Origin: an uncultured bacterium
GTDB lineage: Bacteria > Edwardsbacteria > AC1 > EtOH8
NCBI GenBank assembly: GCA_937863685.1
Contig: CALMGM010000005.1
Location: forward strand, 558,001-622,000
DNA: 64,000 nt
Direction of reading: 5' to 3'
Shown: positions 1 through 8,184 of the stretch, piece by piece
How positions within the stretch are numbered: position 1 is the first letter of the stretch
Layout of the letters: every line of letters begins with the position of its first letter
Program-made: the position numbers and the translations under genes
Notes under the pieces: model-generated
Told to the model about the DNA's origin: nothing
Databases searched by the model: none
The model's input: only the letters and a program-made list of their open reading frames with translations

Positions 1-1167
1 ACGGCGGTAAAGATCTTCCGTGGCCGGGTCAATTGAAATCACCCGCATCGTGGACGGGACCGAATGATCGTCGGGGCCATCTCCGGCATAGATTATGCTC
101 CAGCGCCCCGTCCCGGACATCTTTTCCAGCCGGGGATCGGAAGGTTTTATATGGTCGATCAGAAGAAGGGCGCCTTCGGTGAAATCGAAATCCGGGATAT
201 CGTTTTTCGGAAGGCTTTTCAGGTCCAGATAATAGCTGTCCCGGCCCCTGAGTCGGCTGATAAAATCGATCTCCTTCAACAAGCCGGTCCGGCCGCTTCC
301 CTGTCCGCCGTCCAGCTTCACCAGGCGCGGTTTGGCCGGGTCATCATGGCGCAAGGCTTCCCGCAAAGCCGCCGGGGGAGATGCGTAATCGAACCTCACC
401 GGTTCCTGATCCGGGCAAAACATCCCTGCCTGGCAGCCCGCCTCCAGCAGAGACCCGGCAGAATCGTACCGCTCGATGGGATCGTAACGGAGCATTTTTA
501 TCAACAGGTCGGCCACCGGCCCGGAAAAGCGCTCCGTTATGTGGGCCGTCAGGGGCTCGTTCCGGTTGAGCCTGATCTCCGGGCGGGGCAGCTCTCCGGT
601 CAGCATCTGGAACAGCAGCAGACCCAGGCTGTAGATGTCGGAGGCCGGAATGTTGCCGCCGCGCCCCGACAGCGATTCGGGCGGGGCATAGGCCGGAGTG
701 CCGCAGCCCGGGCCGGCCCCGGCCTGTCCCAGGTCCAGCAATTTGACCGAATGGCCGGAGACGATTATGTTATCGGGTTTTATATCGCCGTGGACCAGGC
801 CCCGCTTATGAAGATACGACAGGATCCGGCAAAGCTTTTCCAGAACGGGCATGGCCTCGGCCGGGGGCATCGCCCCCGGGGCCAGCATCTGGAAAAGGGA
901 TCGGCCGGGGCAGTATTCCAGGGATAGATACCCTGTTTCCCTTTCCGGCGAGAGCGTAAGATCGTAAACCTCCGGAAGCCCGGGATGCCGGAAACGGTGC
1001 AGCCGGATGTACTCGTTCTTCAACAAATGACAAAATGGCCCGGAGGCCATTTTCAATGCCACATCCCTGCCGGCCGCCAGGTCCCTGGCCAGGAATACCT
1101 GGCCGAAACCGCCCTGCCCCAGGGACCGGACCATCTTATAGCGCCGGGGGAATATGTAGTTTTCCAT
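1..1167 (-). CDS. Ser/Thr protein kinase with a C-terminal P-loop domain (3' end outside the window)
   Basis: The frame is open from an ATG at 1167 to the window edge, giving 389 codons without a stop. The N-terminal 250 or so residues are a Hanks-type kinase: glycine loop GQGGFG at residues 17-22, VALK lysine at 39, catalytic HGDIKPDN at 126-133, and DLG at 145-147 in place of DFG. After the kinase comes a second nucleotide-binding segment, GGQGSGRT at about 287-294, followed by a hydrophobic ALLLID strand that could be Walker B. Arg replaces the usual Walker A Lys. This resembles kinases fused to AAA/STAND-type ATPase and sensor regions, which usually act in cytoplasmic signalling. No substrate can be named. 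A terminator and a tRNA separate it from ftsX, so it is probably transcribed alone. Confidence 0.85.
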   Translation of the reverse strand, partial: MENYIFPRRYKMVRSLGQGGFGQVFLARDLAAGRDVALKMASGPFCHLLKNEYIRLHRFRHPGLPEVYDLTLSPERETGYLSLEYCPGRSLFQMLAPGAMPPAEAMPVLEKLCRILSYLHKRGLVHGDIKPDNIIVSGHSVKLLDLGQAGAGPGCGTPAYAPPESLSGRGGNIPASDIYSLGLLLFQMLTGELPRPEIRLNRNEPLTAHITERFSGPVADLLIKMLRYDPIERYDSAGSLLEAGCQAGMFCPDQEPVRFDYASPPAALREALRHDDPAKPRLVKLDGGQGSGRTGLLKEIDFISRLRGRDSYYLDLKSLPKNDIPDFDFTEGALLLIDHIKPSDPRLEKMSGTGRWSIIYAGDGPDDHSVPSTMRVISIDPATEDLYRR

Positions 1168-1339
1168 TTCGCCTCTTCCCGTAATCATTCCATCACTGTG
1201 CATCCGCCCAGACCGGGCAATGGTATTGCCTGTCTATTTTGAGGGACCCCGGGGCTGCCGTTCGGCCTAAAATCACGCCCGATAATATTACATGAAAATA
1301 GTCTTTTGCGCAACAAGAAAAACCAGCTTTTTAATGAAA

Positions 1340-1364
1340 AACCCGGCAGCCATGCTGCCGGGTT
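1340..1364 (-). terminator. Rho-independent terminator after tRNA-Val
   Basis: Perfect 11-bp stem (AACCCGGCAGC paired with GCTGCCGGGTT) with a 3-nt loop, followed on the minus strand by TTTC. It lies just downstream of the tRNA and about 170 bp upstream of the kinase start. Confidence 0.8.
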
Positions 1365-1380
1365 CTAATTATGATCATTA

Positions 1381-1459
1381 TGGTGGGCGATACAGGACTT
1401 GAACCTGTGACCTCATGCATGTCAAGCATGCGCTCTAACCAAAACTGAGCTAATCGCCC
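1381..1459 (-). tRNA. tRNA-Val (anticodon GAC), CCA encoded
   Basis: A full cloverleaf can be folded: acceptor GGGCGAT/ATCGCCC, D-stem GCTC/GAGC, anticodon stem CATGC/GCATG around loop TTGACAT (anticodon GAC), T-arm ACAGG-TTCAAGT-CCTGT, discriminator A and an encoded CCA. It is 79 nt including CCA. A strong terminator follows it. Confidence 0.93.
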
Positions 1460-1727
1460 AACTTATATCATTGCTCCGTCATCCTGAGCGGTACTACTTG
1501 CCTTACTACCGAAGGACGCCCCACCTTATCATTACTTCGTTATCCTGAGACTGACACCTTGCGATCCTTACGAAGTACCCCCAAATTGAATCTATTATCC
1601 TCGCTAAAAAACACAAAACACCCGAAAATGTTTTATAAATTTAGCGCATTTCGCGGGCAAAATATATCGAGCCTTGTAACAGGGGTAATTATACAATCAT
1701 CTTTCCCAAAAGTAAAGGGCAAATTTC
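1460..1727. other. Intergenic region with degenerate dispersed repeats
   Basis: No gene is supported. It carries two degenerate copies of a CATCCTGAGCG / ACCGAAGGA type repeat near 1478-1520 and 1538-1580, a repeat style seen again at 7725 and 25706. It must also contain the tRNA promoter, but no clear -35/-10 pair was assigned. Confidence 0.5.
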
Positions 1728-2609
1728 TCAGCTGTTTCCCGGCTGGACGGTCCGGAACAGGAATTTTTGGACGGCTATCAAACTGCCCAGTCCGCCCAGG
1801 CAGACCCCGAAGGCCAGCAGGCCCAGCAGCTGCTGGCTGGTGAAGAACCCGAACATGTCGAAGTGCGAAGACAGCAGGCGGTAGGCCAGGTACAGCAGGC
1901 CCAGCCCGGCCATACTGCCGGCCAGCCCCTGCAGCATGCCCTCCAGCAGGAACGGCCGGCGGATGTGGGCCCCGTCCGCCCCCACCAGCTTCATGATCTC
2001 GATGGCCTGGCGCCGGGCATACAATGTCAGCTGGATGGTATTGAACACCACCATCACCGCCGCCAGGCCGACTATCACCATCAGGGAAAAGTCTATCACT
2101 ATCAGCAGGCGGACCACCCGGTACAGCCGGCCCAGCCAGGCCTTGCCGTATTCCACCTCCTCCACCCCGCCGAGCTTCCGGATCCGCTCGGCGATCTCGG
2201 TGATGGCCTCGGGGTTGCGAAACTCCGGTTTGAGCTTGATCCTGAATGATTGGGGTAGGGGGTTGGTCTCGATGGCGTTCAGCAGGTCGGCCTTGTCAGC
2301 CAGTTCCTCCCGGAACTGTTTTAGGGCCTCCTGCTTGGACACGTATTCGGTCTCCTGGATCCCGGGGATGTCCCGGATGCGACTGCCGACCACCAGGGCC
2401 TGGCTGGAGGCCACGTTGTCGCGCAGAAAGGCCTGGATCTCGAACTTGCCCTTGACCTGGTCGATGGCCCTCTGAAAATTGAAGGTGACCAGCAGGAACG
2501 ATCCCAGGATGAACAGGGCCGCGGTGATGCTGGATACCGACAAAAAGGTCATCAGCTTGGCCCGCTTAAGGCCGGCCAGGGCCTCCCGCCAGTAATAGTT
2601 GAGCCGCAC
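1728..2609 (-). CDS. ftsX: Cell division protein FtsX
   Basis: 293 residues, normal length for FtsX. There is a cytoplasmic N-terminus, a first membrane helix at about 20-45, and an extracytoplasmic domain at about 50-165 with the family pattern VKGKFEIQAFLRD and later NPLPQSFRIKL. Three more helices follow at about 168-195, 218-240 and 255-280. FtsX works with the ATPase FtsE to control cell-wall hydrolases at the septum. FtsE usually lies directly upstream, but the upstream neighbour here is a gamma-carbonic anhydrase and no ftsE is visible in the window. The TAG-containing region just upstream of the start has a GGAGG-type ribosome site. Confidence 0.93.
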   Translation of the reverse strand: MRLNYYWREALAGLKRAKLMTFLSVSSITAALFILGSFLLVTFNFQRAIDQVKGKFEIQAFLRDNVASSQALVVGSRIRDIPGIQETEYVSKQEALKQFREELADKADLLNAIETNPLPQSFRIKLKPEFRNPEAITEIAERIRKLGGVEEVEYGKAWLGRLYRVVRLLIVIDFSLMVIVGLAAVMVVFNTIQLTLYARRQAIEIMKLVGADGAHIRRPFLLEGMLQGLAGSMAGLGLLYLAYRLLSSHFDMFGFFTSQQLLGLLAFGVCLGGLGSLIAVQKFLFRTVQPGNS

Positions 2610-2786
2610 TATAGAGCCTCCTTAGCATAATCTTCTACGCAGATAAACTCTTCCCACGAAACACACGAAAAAGTAAAACTATATTTGCTTATTTTTACTG
2701 TTGAATATAATATTCCTGTAAAACTTTGCGCACTTCGCGTCTTTGCGGTAAAAGAACTTTATTACTGCTGCCCTGCGCTCCGTTTA

Positions 2787-3305
2787 TTATTTGTAATCCT
2801 CGGCCAGGTCCACGTAGTGCCTGGCGCTGGCGCGTATCTTCTCCAGGGCCTCCTCCGGCAGCTGGCGCTTGACCTCGGCCGGCATCCCCATCACCATGGA
2901 GTGGGGCGGGATCTGTTGGCCCTCCTTGACCAGGGCCCCGGCCGCAATGACCGAGCCGGCCCCGATGCTGGCCCCGGAAAGCACGATGGCCCCCATGCCG
3001 ATCAGGCAGTCGTCGCCGATCTTGCAGCCGTGCAGTATGGCCCCGTGCCCCACCGTGACCCGGTCGCCGATGATGGTGGCGCAGTCGCCCAGCCCCCGGT
3101 CGTTGAGGTCCACATGGATGACCGTGTTCTCCTGGATGTTGGTTTCGGCCCCGATCCGGACATGGTTGATGTCGGCCCGGATGGCCACCCCGTACCAGAT
3201 ACTGGCTTTCTCCCCTATCTCCACATCGCCGATGATGACGGCGTTCTCGGCCACGAAGGCCGATTTATCAATTTTTGGTGTTTTATCTTTGTATGTTTTG
3301 AACAT
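2787..3305 (-). CDS. Gamma-type carbonic anhydrase family protein (left-handed beta-helix)
   Basis: 172 residues made of hexapeptide repeats (pattern [LIV]-G-x4) over about residues 12-140, as in the YrdA/PaaY/gamma-carbonic anhydrase family, which form trimers. Three histidines at the metal positions are kept: H64 (TVIHV), H87 and H92 (VGHGAILHG). Zinc or iron binding is therefore likely. True carbonic anhydrase activity is not certain in this subfamily. It lies in line with ftsX and the HD gene on the same strand, without a tight operon. Confidence 0.85.
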   Translation of the reverse strand: MFKTYKDKTPKIDKSAFVAENAVIIGDVEIGEKASIWYGVAIRADINHVRIGAETNIQENTVIHVDLNDRGLGDCATIIGDRVTVGHGAILHGCKIGDDCLIGMGAIVLSGASIGAGSVIAAGALVKEGQQIPPHSMVMGMPAEVKRQLPEEALEKIRASARHYVDLAEDYK

Positions 3306-3383
3306 TTATTCCATCCTTAATTTCAGCTTGTTCTTATGCTTACATTTCAAACATTTCCAACCTTTCGAACATTTCAAACCTAT

Positions 3384-3929
3384 TTACAGCCCCAGATCGT
3401 CGGAGATCCCCTGCATCGCGCTCAAACACTTCCCCACAAAATCCTCCAAACTCAGCCCCAGCCGATCGCAGGTCTGGATCTGCTCCCTATTGGCCCCGGC
3501 GGCAAAACGCTTCTCCTTGTAACGTTTCATGATGAAGGGCACGTCCACATTGGCCAGCTTCTTGGAGGGATGCATCAGGGCGGCGGCAACAATAAGACCG
3601 GTCAGCGGGTCCACCGCATACAGGGCGAAGTCCATCTTGCTCTTGGCCTCCACATGCCCGGGATGGGCCTTGATGGCGTAGATGATGTCCTCGGAGATGC
3701 CCCGGCCATCCAGCATCCGGGCGGTGACCAGCCCGTGGTTGGGGAAATCGTCGGCGGTCTGGTCGTAGTCCAGATCGTGCAGCAGCCCGGCCAGTCCCCA
3801 TTTATCCTGATCCTCGCCGAAATGAGCCGCCAGTCCCTTCATGCAGGCCTCGGCCGCCAGCATGTGCTTCTGCAGGTTCTTGTTGGGTATGGTCCGCTCC
3901 AGAATGGTTTTTGCTTCTTGGCGTTGCAT
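3384..3929 (-). CDS. HD-domain phosphohydrolase-like protein
   Basis: 181 residues. An HD signature is clear: first His at 22 (LQKHMLA), HD doublet at 51-52 (GLLHDLDYD), further His in NHGLV and AHPGH, and a distal Asp in YAVDPLTG. These are the metal ligands of HD/HDIG hydrolases. The family has been annotated as HDIG proteins related to small nucleotide or phosphate hydrolases; the substrate is unknown. It diverges from the strong promoter of the small plus-strand peptide gene, with 120 bp between the starts. Confidence 0.8.
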   Translation of the reverse strand: MQRQEAKTILERTIPNKNLQKHMLAAEACMKGLAAHFGEDQDKWGLAGLLHDLDYDQTADDFPNHGLVTARMLDGRGISEDIIYAIKAHPGHVEAKSKMDFALYAVDPLTGLIVAAALMHPSKKLANVDVPFIMKRYKEKRFAAGANREQIQTCDRLGLSLEDFVGKCLSAMQGISDDLGL

Positions 3930-3978
3930 TACATCTCCAAATTTATTAATGGGCTAATAAGGACACTGCGGAAAACTA

Positions 3979-4007
3979 TTGACAGGGTTCCGTTTTTTTT
4001 ATATAAT
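3979..4007 (+). promoter_or_regulatory. Near-perfect sigma70 promoter for the 37-residue peptide
   Basis: TTGACA at 3979-3984 and TATAAT at 4002-4007 are separated by exactly 17 bp, both matching consensus. The transcript would start near 4014, leaving a leader of about 36 nt that ends in an AAGGAGG ribosome site. Confidence 0.9.
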
Positions 4008-4049
4008 AACTATGTAAATGTATTCATATAATTAAAACAAGGAGGACAA

Positions 4050-4163
4050 ATGAAAGAACTTACCCTGAATCAGCTGAAAGCTATCTGCGGTGGTGATGGC
4101 GACGGCGGTATCGTTGACGAAACAGACGTTGAACTGGCGATCGAAAAGATCGAAAGAGCCTAG
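4050..4163 (+). CDS. Small double-glycine leader peptide (37 aa), RiPP/bacteriocin-like or signal peptide precursor
   Basis: The ORF has a consensus promoter, an AAGGAGG site 6 nt upstream of ATG, and a terminator 13 bp after the stop. It is therefore a monocistronic, strongly expressed unit and the only convincing plus-strand gene in the window. The first 15 residues (MKELTLNQLKAICGG) fit the double-glycine leader pattern (hydrophobic residues at spaced positions, then I-x-GG) cut by C39 peptidase-transporters. The remaining 22 residues start DGDGG, are strongly acidic, and contain no Cys; the only Cys lies in the leader. No C39 transporter is visible in the window. It could be a secreted signal peptide, a modified peptide or a small acidic cytoplasmic protein; the leader reading is an inference. 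Confidence 0.75.
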   Translation: MKELTLNQLKAICGGDGDGGIVDETDVELAIEKIERA

Positions 4164-4176
4164 GCCTTTCACCTTT

Positions 4177-4203
4177 AAAAGCGGCACATAGTGCCGCTTT
4201 TTT
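4177..4203 (+). terminator. Bidirectional terminator between convergent genes
   Basis: AAAAGCGGCAC / GTGCCGCTTTT stem of 11 bp with a 3-nt ATA loop. T-runs on both strands allow it to end the peptide gene (plus) and the Cys-cluster gene (minus), whose stop codon overlaps it. Confidence 0.85.
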
Positions 4204-5299
4204 ATTGGCCGGCCTTTATCAGTATCCTGTTCTGATACAGCGAGGTCAACAGTTCTTTGCTTAATTTTACTTTATACTTTTCCTGCAATAATTTATCGGC
4301 CTCCCCGTTGTTGATTTTCCCGTTGAATATATCCAGCTGATTGAAGATCTCTTTGGAAAGCTCAAACATCCCTCCCGGAGAAATGATCTTGACTTTTTTC
4401 TCCCCCTCCGGATATATTTTAAGCTTGGGGTTTTTACGGAGAATATCCGGGATCGGGGTATTCTTGGCATCGTTCAAACGCCTGCTTATCAACTTAATAT
4501 GGATATCGTTGGCATAGCCGGCTATTTCCTTGAATTTCTCCCGGTCCAGCCTGCCGATCATTTCAAAGGCCCTCTTGTAAAAATCCTCTTCCTTTCCTCG
4601 CCAATTATCCCACAGGGCCGAATACTTTTTGGCGGGCAGGGGAATATCCTCGATCTCCTCCAGGGTCAATTCTTCCGTTTTCCGGGTGAAATATTTTACG
4701 ATGGATCCTTCCATGACCGTCTCGGAGGGCCAGCCGCTTTCCATCACTACATAATTGGTCAAGATATCCTCCACGAACCTGAGATAATCTTGGATGCTTT
4801 CCCAAAACATCCTTCCCTCGATGCCGCAGGCATGCTTGCAAAAATATGTCGAGCAGATGACCGCCCGGTATTTCCAGATGGAACAGCCGCCGCTTTTTGC
4901 GTCGTAATAGGGGCAGCGCATGGTGCCGGCCTTGCCGAATATGTTTTTCCCTTTCAGGTAAAGCATCCAGTATTTCCGGGGGGGGAAGATACCATGCGGG
5001 GTAACCCCCTTCCTGCCGGATATGACCTGCTTGACCTTTTCGATCCCCTCCTTGTTCCGGGGATCATCATCGCACAGAAGGCCGCCCACCAGATAATTTG
5101 GCAATGCCGGATAGAATGTGCAGCATTTGGTTTCTTTTGAAAAATATGCGAAATCCGAACCGAGTCTCTGGTCGTCTTCCGGCAAAACCATTATGCAATT
5201 GCCACAGGTGGCCATGCTTTCATCCGGAATATCTTGAAGCAGTTCGCTTGGCAGAAATTTATTATAGATATCCGGGAGCTGGCCGAACAAATTTCCCAT
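4202..5299 (-). CDS. Cysteine-cluster protein (YkgJ-like), function unknown
   Basis: 365 residues. Cysteines are concentrated in the first half: CGNC at about 32-35, a CC pair near 58, then C-x8-C and C-x6-C-x3-FC-x3-C spacings around 127-155. This is like the CxxCxxCC metal or Fe-S binding proteins of the YkgJ group. The last 60 or so residues (from PGGMFELSKEIF onward) have the strand-helix-helix look of a PqqD-like peptide-recognition domain, but the similarity is weak. It faces the double-glycine peptide gene tail to tail, so a link is possible but unproven. Ribosome site GGAG lies 9 nt before ATG. Confidence 0.6.
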   Translation of the reverse strand: MGNLFGQLPDIYNKFLPSELLQDIPDESMATCGNCIMVLPEDDQRLGSDFAYFSKETKCCTFYPALPNYLVGGLLCDDDPRNKEGIEKVKQVISGRKGVTPHGIFPPRKYWMLYLKGKNIFGKAGTMRCPYYDAKSGGCSIWKYRAVICSTYFCKHACGIEGRMFWESIQDYLRFVEDILTNYVVMESGWPSETVMEGSIVKYFTRKTEELTLEEIEDIPLPAKKYSALWDNWRGKEEDFYKRAFEMIGRLDREKFKEIAGYANDIHIKLISRRLNDAKNTPIPDILRKNPKLKIYPEGEKKVKIISPGGMFELSKEIFNQLDIFNGKINNGEADKLLQEKYKVKLSKELLTSLYQNRILIKAGQ

Positions 5300-5337
5300 T
5301 TCACGCTCTCCAAAGTTAGATAAGATTCCTTGCTGTC

Positions 5338-6657
5338 CTATACCTTCTCCCCGAACAGCTCCAATGCCTCGCCGGCCAGGAACAGCGACCCGGTGACGAC
5401 TATCAGATCGTTGACGGCCACCAGCTGTCTGGCCTTCTCCAGGGCCTCGCCCAGGTTTTCGGTGATTATGGCCGCCACTCCGTGCCTGGCCACTTGTTCT
5501 CTGATGATCTCGGGAGACGCCGCCCGGGAGTGCCGGGCCCTGGTGATCACCACCGCCCGGCAGCCCGGCGCCAGGCTGTCCACTATCCCGGCTATGTCCT
5601 TGTTGGCGGAGATGCCCAGCACCGCCACCCTCCCGGCCCCGGGATAGGTGTTCTCCAGGGATTGCATCAGACGCTTGGCGGAATGCCCGTTGTGGGCCCC
5701 GTCGATGATGATCACCGGGTCTTTTGATATCTGCTGCATCCGGCCCGGCCAGTTGACCGAGCGGAACCCGTCCCGGATGACGTTGTCGCTCAGGATCAGG
5801 TTGCGGTACTGCAGGCTGCGCAGCGCGGCGAAGGCGGTGGCGGCGTTCTCGGCCTGGAAATCACCGGCCAGCCCCACCTCCAGGTTGGTCATGGAGCCGA
5901 AGGTCCCGGCCAGGTCTATGGTGACGCTGTGCGGCGTCTGGTCGGTTATCCGGAAGCCGACATCGCGGCCCACCTGGAACAGCCGGGCCAGCGAATCCTG
6001 GCATTTCTTGAGGATCACCTTGAGGGCCTCGGCCGGCTGGGGGGCCGTTATCACCAAAGCGTCCTGCCGGATGATCCCGGCCTTCTCGGCGGCGATCCCG
6101 GCGATGCTGTCGCCCAGGATATCGGTATGGTCCAGGCTGATGTTGGTGATCACCGCCGCCCGGGGATTGACCACATTGGTGCAGTCCAGCCGGCCGCCCA
6201 CCCCCACCTCCAATACCGCCCACTCCACCCCCACCTCCTGGAAATACAGAAAGGCCATGGCGGTCAGGATCTCGAACACCGAGCGGTGCTGGCCGGCCTG
6301 GCGGGATTTCTCCAGAAAAGGCTTAAGCCACTCCAGCCGCTGGGCAAGATCGCGTTCCAGGATGCTCTTGCCGTCTATTTTTATCCGCTCGCAGAAACTG
6401 ACCAGGTGGGGCGAGGTGTAAAGCCCGGTCTTCAGCCTCTGCTGGCGCAGCACCGATTCTATCATGACCGCCGTGGAGCCCTTGCCCTTGGTCCCGGCCA
6501 CCAGGATGGACTTGAAGGAATTCTGGGGGCTGCCCAGCTCGGCCAAAAACTGCCGGAAGCCCTGCAGGTCGTAATGCTCCTCCTGGTACTTCTGCCCCGG
6601 AACCCTCTCCCGGTCCACAAAGGACATCAGATATTCTACGGCTTGCTGATAGGTCAT
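5338..6657 (-). CDS. folC: Bifunctional folylpolyglutamate synthase/dihydrofolate synthase
   Basis: 439 residues, normal length. It has the Mur-ligase type P-loop GTKGKGST at 55-62 and the substrate segment GLYTSPHL soon after. Later come the central domain motif SLDHTDILG and the C-terminal domain with IIDGAHN. The enzyme adds glutamate to dihydropteroate and tetrahydrofolates. The next gene downstream is cheC, 88 bp away, with no evident functional link. Confidence 0.95.
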   Translation of the reverse strand: MTYQQAVEYLMSFVDRERVPGQKYQEEHYDLQGFRQFLAELGSPQNSFKSILVAGTKGKGSTAVMIESVLRQQRLKTGLYTSPHLVSFCERIKIDGKSILERDLAQRLEWLKPFLEKSRQAGQHRSVFEILTAMAFLYFQEVGVEWAVLEVGVGGRLDCTNVVNPRAAVITNISLDHTDILGDSIAGIAAEKAGIIRQDALVITAPQPAEALKVILKKCQDSLARLFQVGRDVGFRITDQTPHSVTIDLAGTFGSMTNLEVGLAGDFQAENAATAFAALRSLQYRNLILSDNVIRDGFRSVNWPGRMQQISKDPVIIIDGAHNGHSAKRLMQSLENTYPGAGRVAVLGISANKDIAGIVDSLAPGCRAVVITRARHSRAASPEIIREQVARHGVAAIITENLGEALEKARQLVAVNDLIVVTGSLFLAGEALELFGEKV

Positions 6658-6745
6658 GGCACTCTCTGAATGTTGGCGGATGACGGCGCTGGGCGCCTGT
6701 TCGACGGATAATTTTACGACCGAGACCGGCCGGCGGCCCCCGGGC

Positions 6746-7375
6746 TCAGGCCCCGTCCACCTTCATGGCGGTCATGATCCGCTGGAGCGAAGCGGCATCC
6801 GGCAGCATCATGAAATAACCGCTGGTGGTCCCGGTCTCGCCGGGAAAGCGGAAACGGTTCTGGACGTAGGCCAGGATGTCCCCGAAACGGGCGTACTCGT
6901 TCAGGATCCTCCCCATCACCTTCTGCATGGGGCCGGACAGCATCAAAGGGGGCGAGGGAATGGAGGTCAGCTCCAGCATGTCGCCCAGGGTGTTCAGGTA
7001 GGACTCGGTCAGCACCGAGGATATCTCCAGGTGGATGTGCCCGAAATGGAACTCGGCCTCGTTCTTGGCCCGGGGCATCTTGTGCCAGCATTCCTGGGCG
7101 AAGGCCAGGGCGGTCTCGCCCGGCATCAGCCACAGGGTGCAGCCGGAGATGTCGCCCACGAAGATGTTGACCAGGCAGACCACCGGCAGATCGGGCTTGA
7201 CCAGGGAGGACAGGGCCTCCTCCACGGTGCTGATCTTGATCTGGGGCACCGATACCAGCACCCGCTGATGGACCACCTCCGACAGGGTGGTGGCCGCATT
7301 GCCGGAGCCGATGTTGAAGATCTCCTTGAGGGCGTCCTGCTGGACCGGGGATAATGTTTTGCTGGGGATGCTCAT
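6746..7375 (-). CDS. cheC: CheC-family chemotaxis phosphatase
   Basis: 209 residues, the usual CheC length. Two phosphatase-type helices are recognisable: E-x-x-NIGSGNAATTLSE near residues 18-32, and ISSVLTESYLNTLGDML near 117-133. In CheC/CheX these carry the E-x2-N residues that dephosphorylate CheY-P. No other chemotaxis or flagellar gene lies nearby, so the partner response regulator must be elsewhere. Other members of the CheC/FliY/CspP fold remain possible. Confidence 0.85.
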   Translation of the reverse strand: MSIPSKTLSPVQQDALKEIFNIGSGNAATTLSEVVHQRVLVSVPQIKISTVEEALSSLVKPDLPVVCLVNIFVGDISGCTLWLMPGETALAFAQECWHKMPRAKNEAEFHFGHIHLEISSVLTESYLNTLGDMLELTSIPSPPLMLSGPMQKVMGRILNEYARFGDILAYVQNRFRFPGETGTTSGYFMMLPDAASLQRIMTAMKVDGA

Positions 7376-7475
7376 TTTTTCGGATTGTGTGATTTCAAAT
7401 ATTCAACGTTCCTGCCGGCCAATGGAAATATTAACATAAAACGGAGCCGGATAAAAGAAAAATAATCGACAAAAT

Positions 7476-7497
7476 AACCGCTCCTCCCGGAGCGGTT
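7476..7497. terminator. Hairpin, possible terminator
   Basis: Perfect 9-bp stem AACCGCTCC/GGAGCGGTT with a 4-nt loop. It is followed by TTATTTAATAAA on the plus strand and ATTTTGTCG on the minus strand. It may end minus-strand transcripts coming from the PAS gene. Confidence 0.5.
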
Positions 7498-7724
7498 TAT
7501 TTAATAAAACTTTTTAACCACCAAGACACCCCCGTTTTTTCGGGGTTCCCGCATCTTGTTTTTAGTGGTGGTTCTCAAGGCATCAAGGTTTATAACTTTA
7601 ACCTTTGAACTTTTAACTTATTTCACCGCAGAGGCGCAGAGGCTTTCAACCTTTCTTGCCCGGCCCGCATCTCCCCTGACAAGGGGAGAACCAGAGGGGT
7701 GTCCTGGGTTTTCTTTTGTCTTTT

Positions 7725-7840
7725 CGTCATTCTGAGCCCGGCAAGCCTGCCCGCCCAGCCGAAGAATCTGTATCGGCGTAGATCCTTCGTTTGCTAAACT
7801 AAATGCCCCTCTCAGGATGACGCGCCAAAAACTTTATGAA
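7725..7840. repeat. 116-bp dispersed repeat, copy A
   Basis: Matches 25706-25821 in the same orientation with about 3 differences in 116 bases. The match continues less perfectly upstream (CCCGCATCTCCCCT phrase near 7666 and 25631). The unit holds a CATTCTGAGC ... CTCAGGATGA inverted arrangement typical of mobile palindromic repeats. Confidence 0.85.
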
Positions 7841-8184
7841 CTTTCAACTATCAGCTTTGAACTGGCCCAATGCAGAGACACAGAGGCTTTTATTCTTTTC
7901 CGACTTTCTGCCTGCCTTCCGTGTCATTGCGAGAATAGCACCGAAGATTCACCAACGAAGCAATCTCCGGTCCCTTTTAACCACCAAGACACAAAGACTT
8001 TTCTACTTTATAAACTTTAAAACTGCGTACTTCTCCCTGTTACTGTATACTGACTCCTGTATACTGTCTACTGTCAACCATACCCTCAAGGCCTGCTTTT
8101 AACTATCACCTGCCGTTTGTGCCGCTAAAAACCCAAAATTATTTTAGCGCCCTTTCGCGTGTTTCGTGGGGAAAGAGTACCCCG

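Larger units (their letters stand above)
7376..8184. other. 809-bp intergenic region full of dispersed repeats
   Basis: No gene is supported; the ORFs here are short and lack ribosome sites. It contains a hairpin at 7476-7497, a 116-bp long-distance repeat at 7725-7840, and several phrases such as ACCACCAAGACAC (7518, 7980) and CACCGCAGAGGCGCAGAG (near 7624). These recur in other gaps of the window. Confidence 0.7.

Noticed and set aside
1559-1843. 94-codon plus-strand frame overlapping the ftsX end
   Set aside because: Low-complexity reading of a repeat and the antisense of ftsX; no ribosome site or known family.
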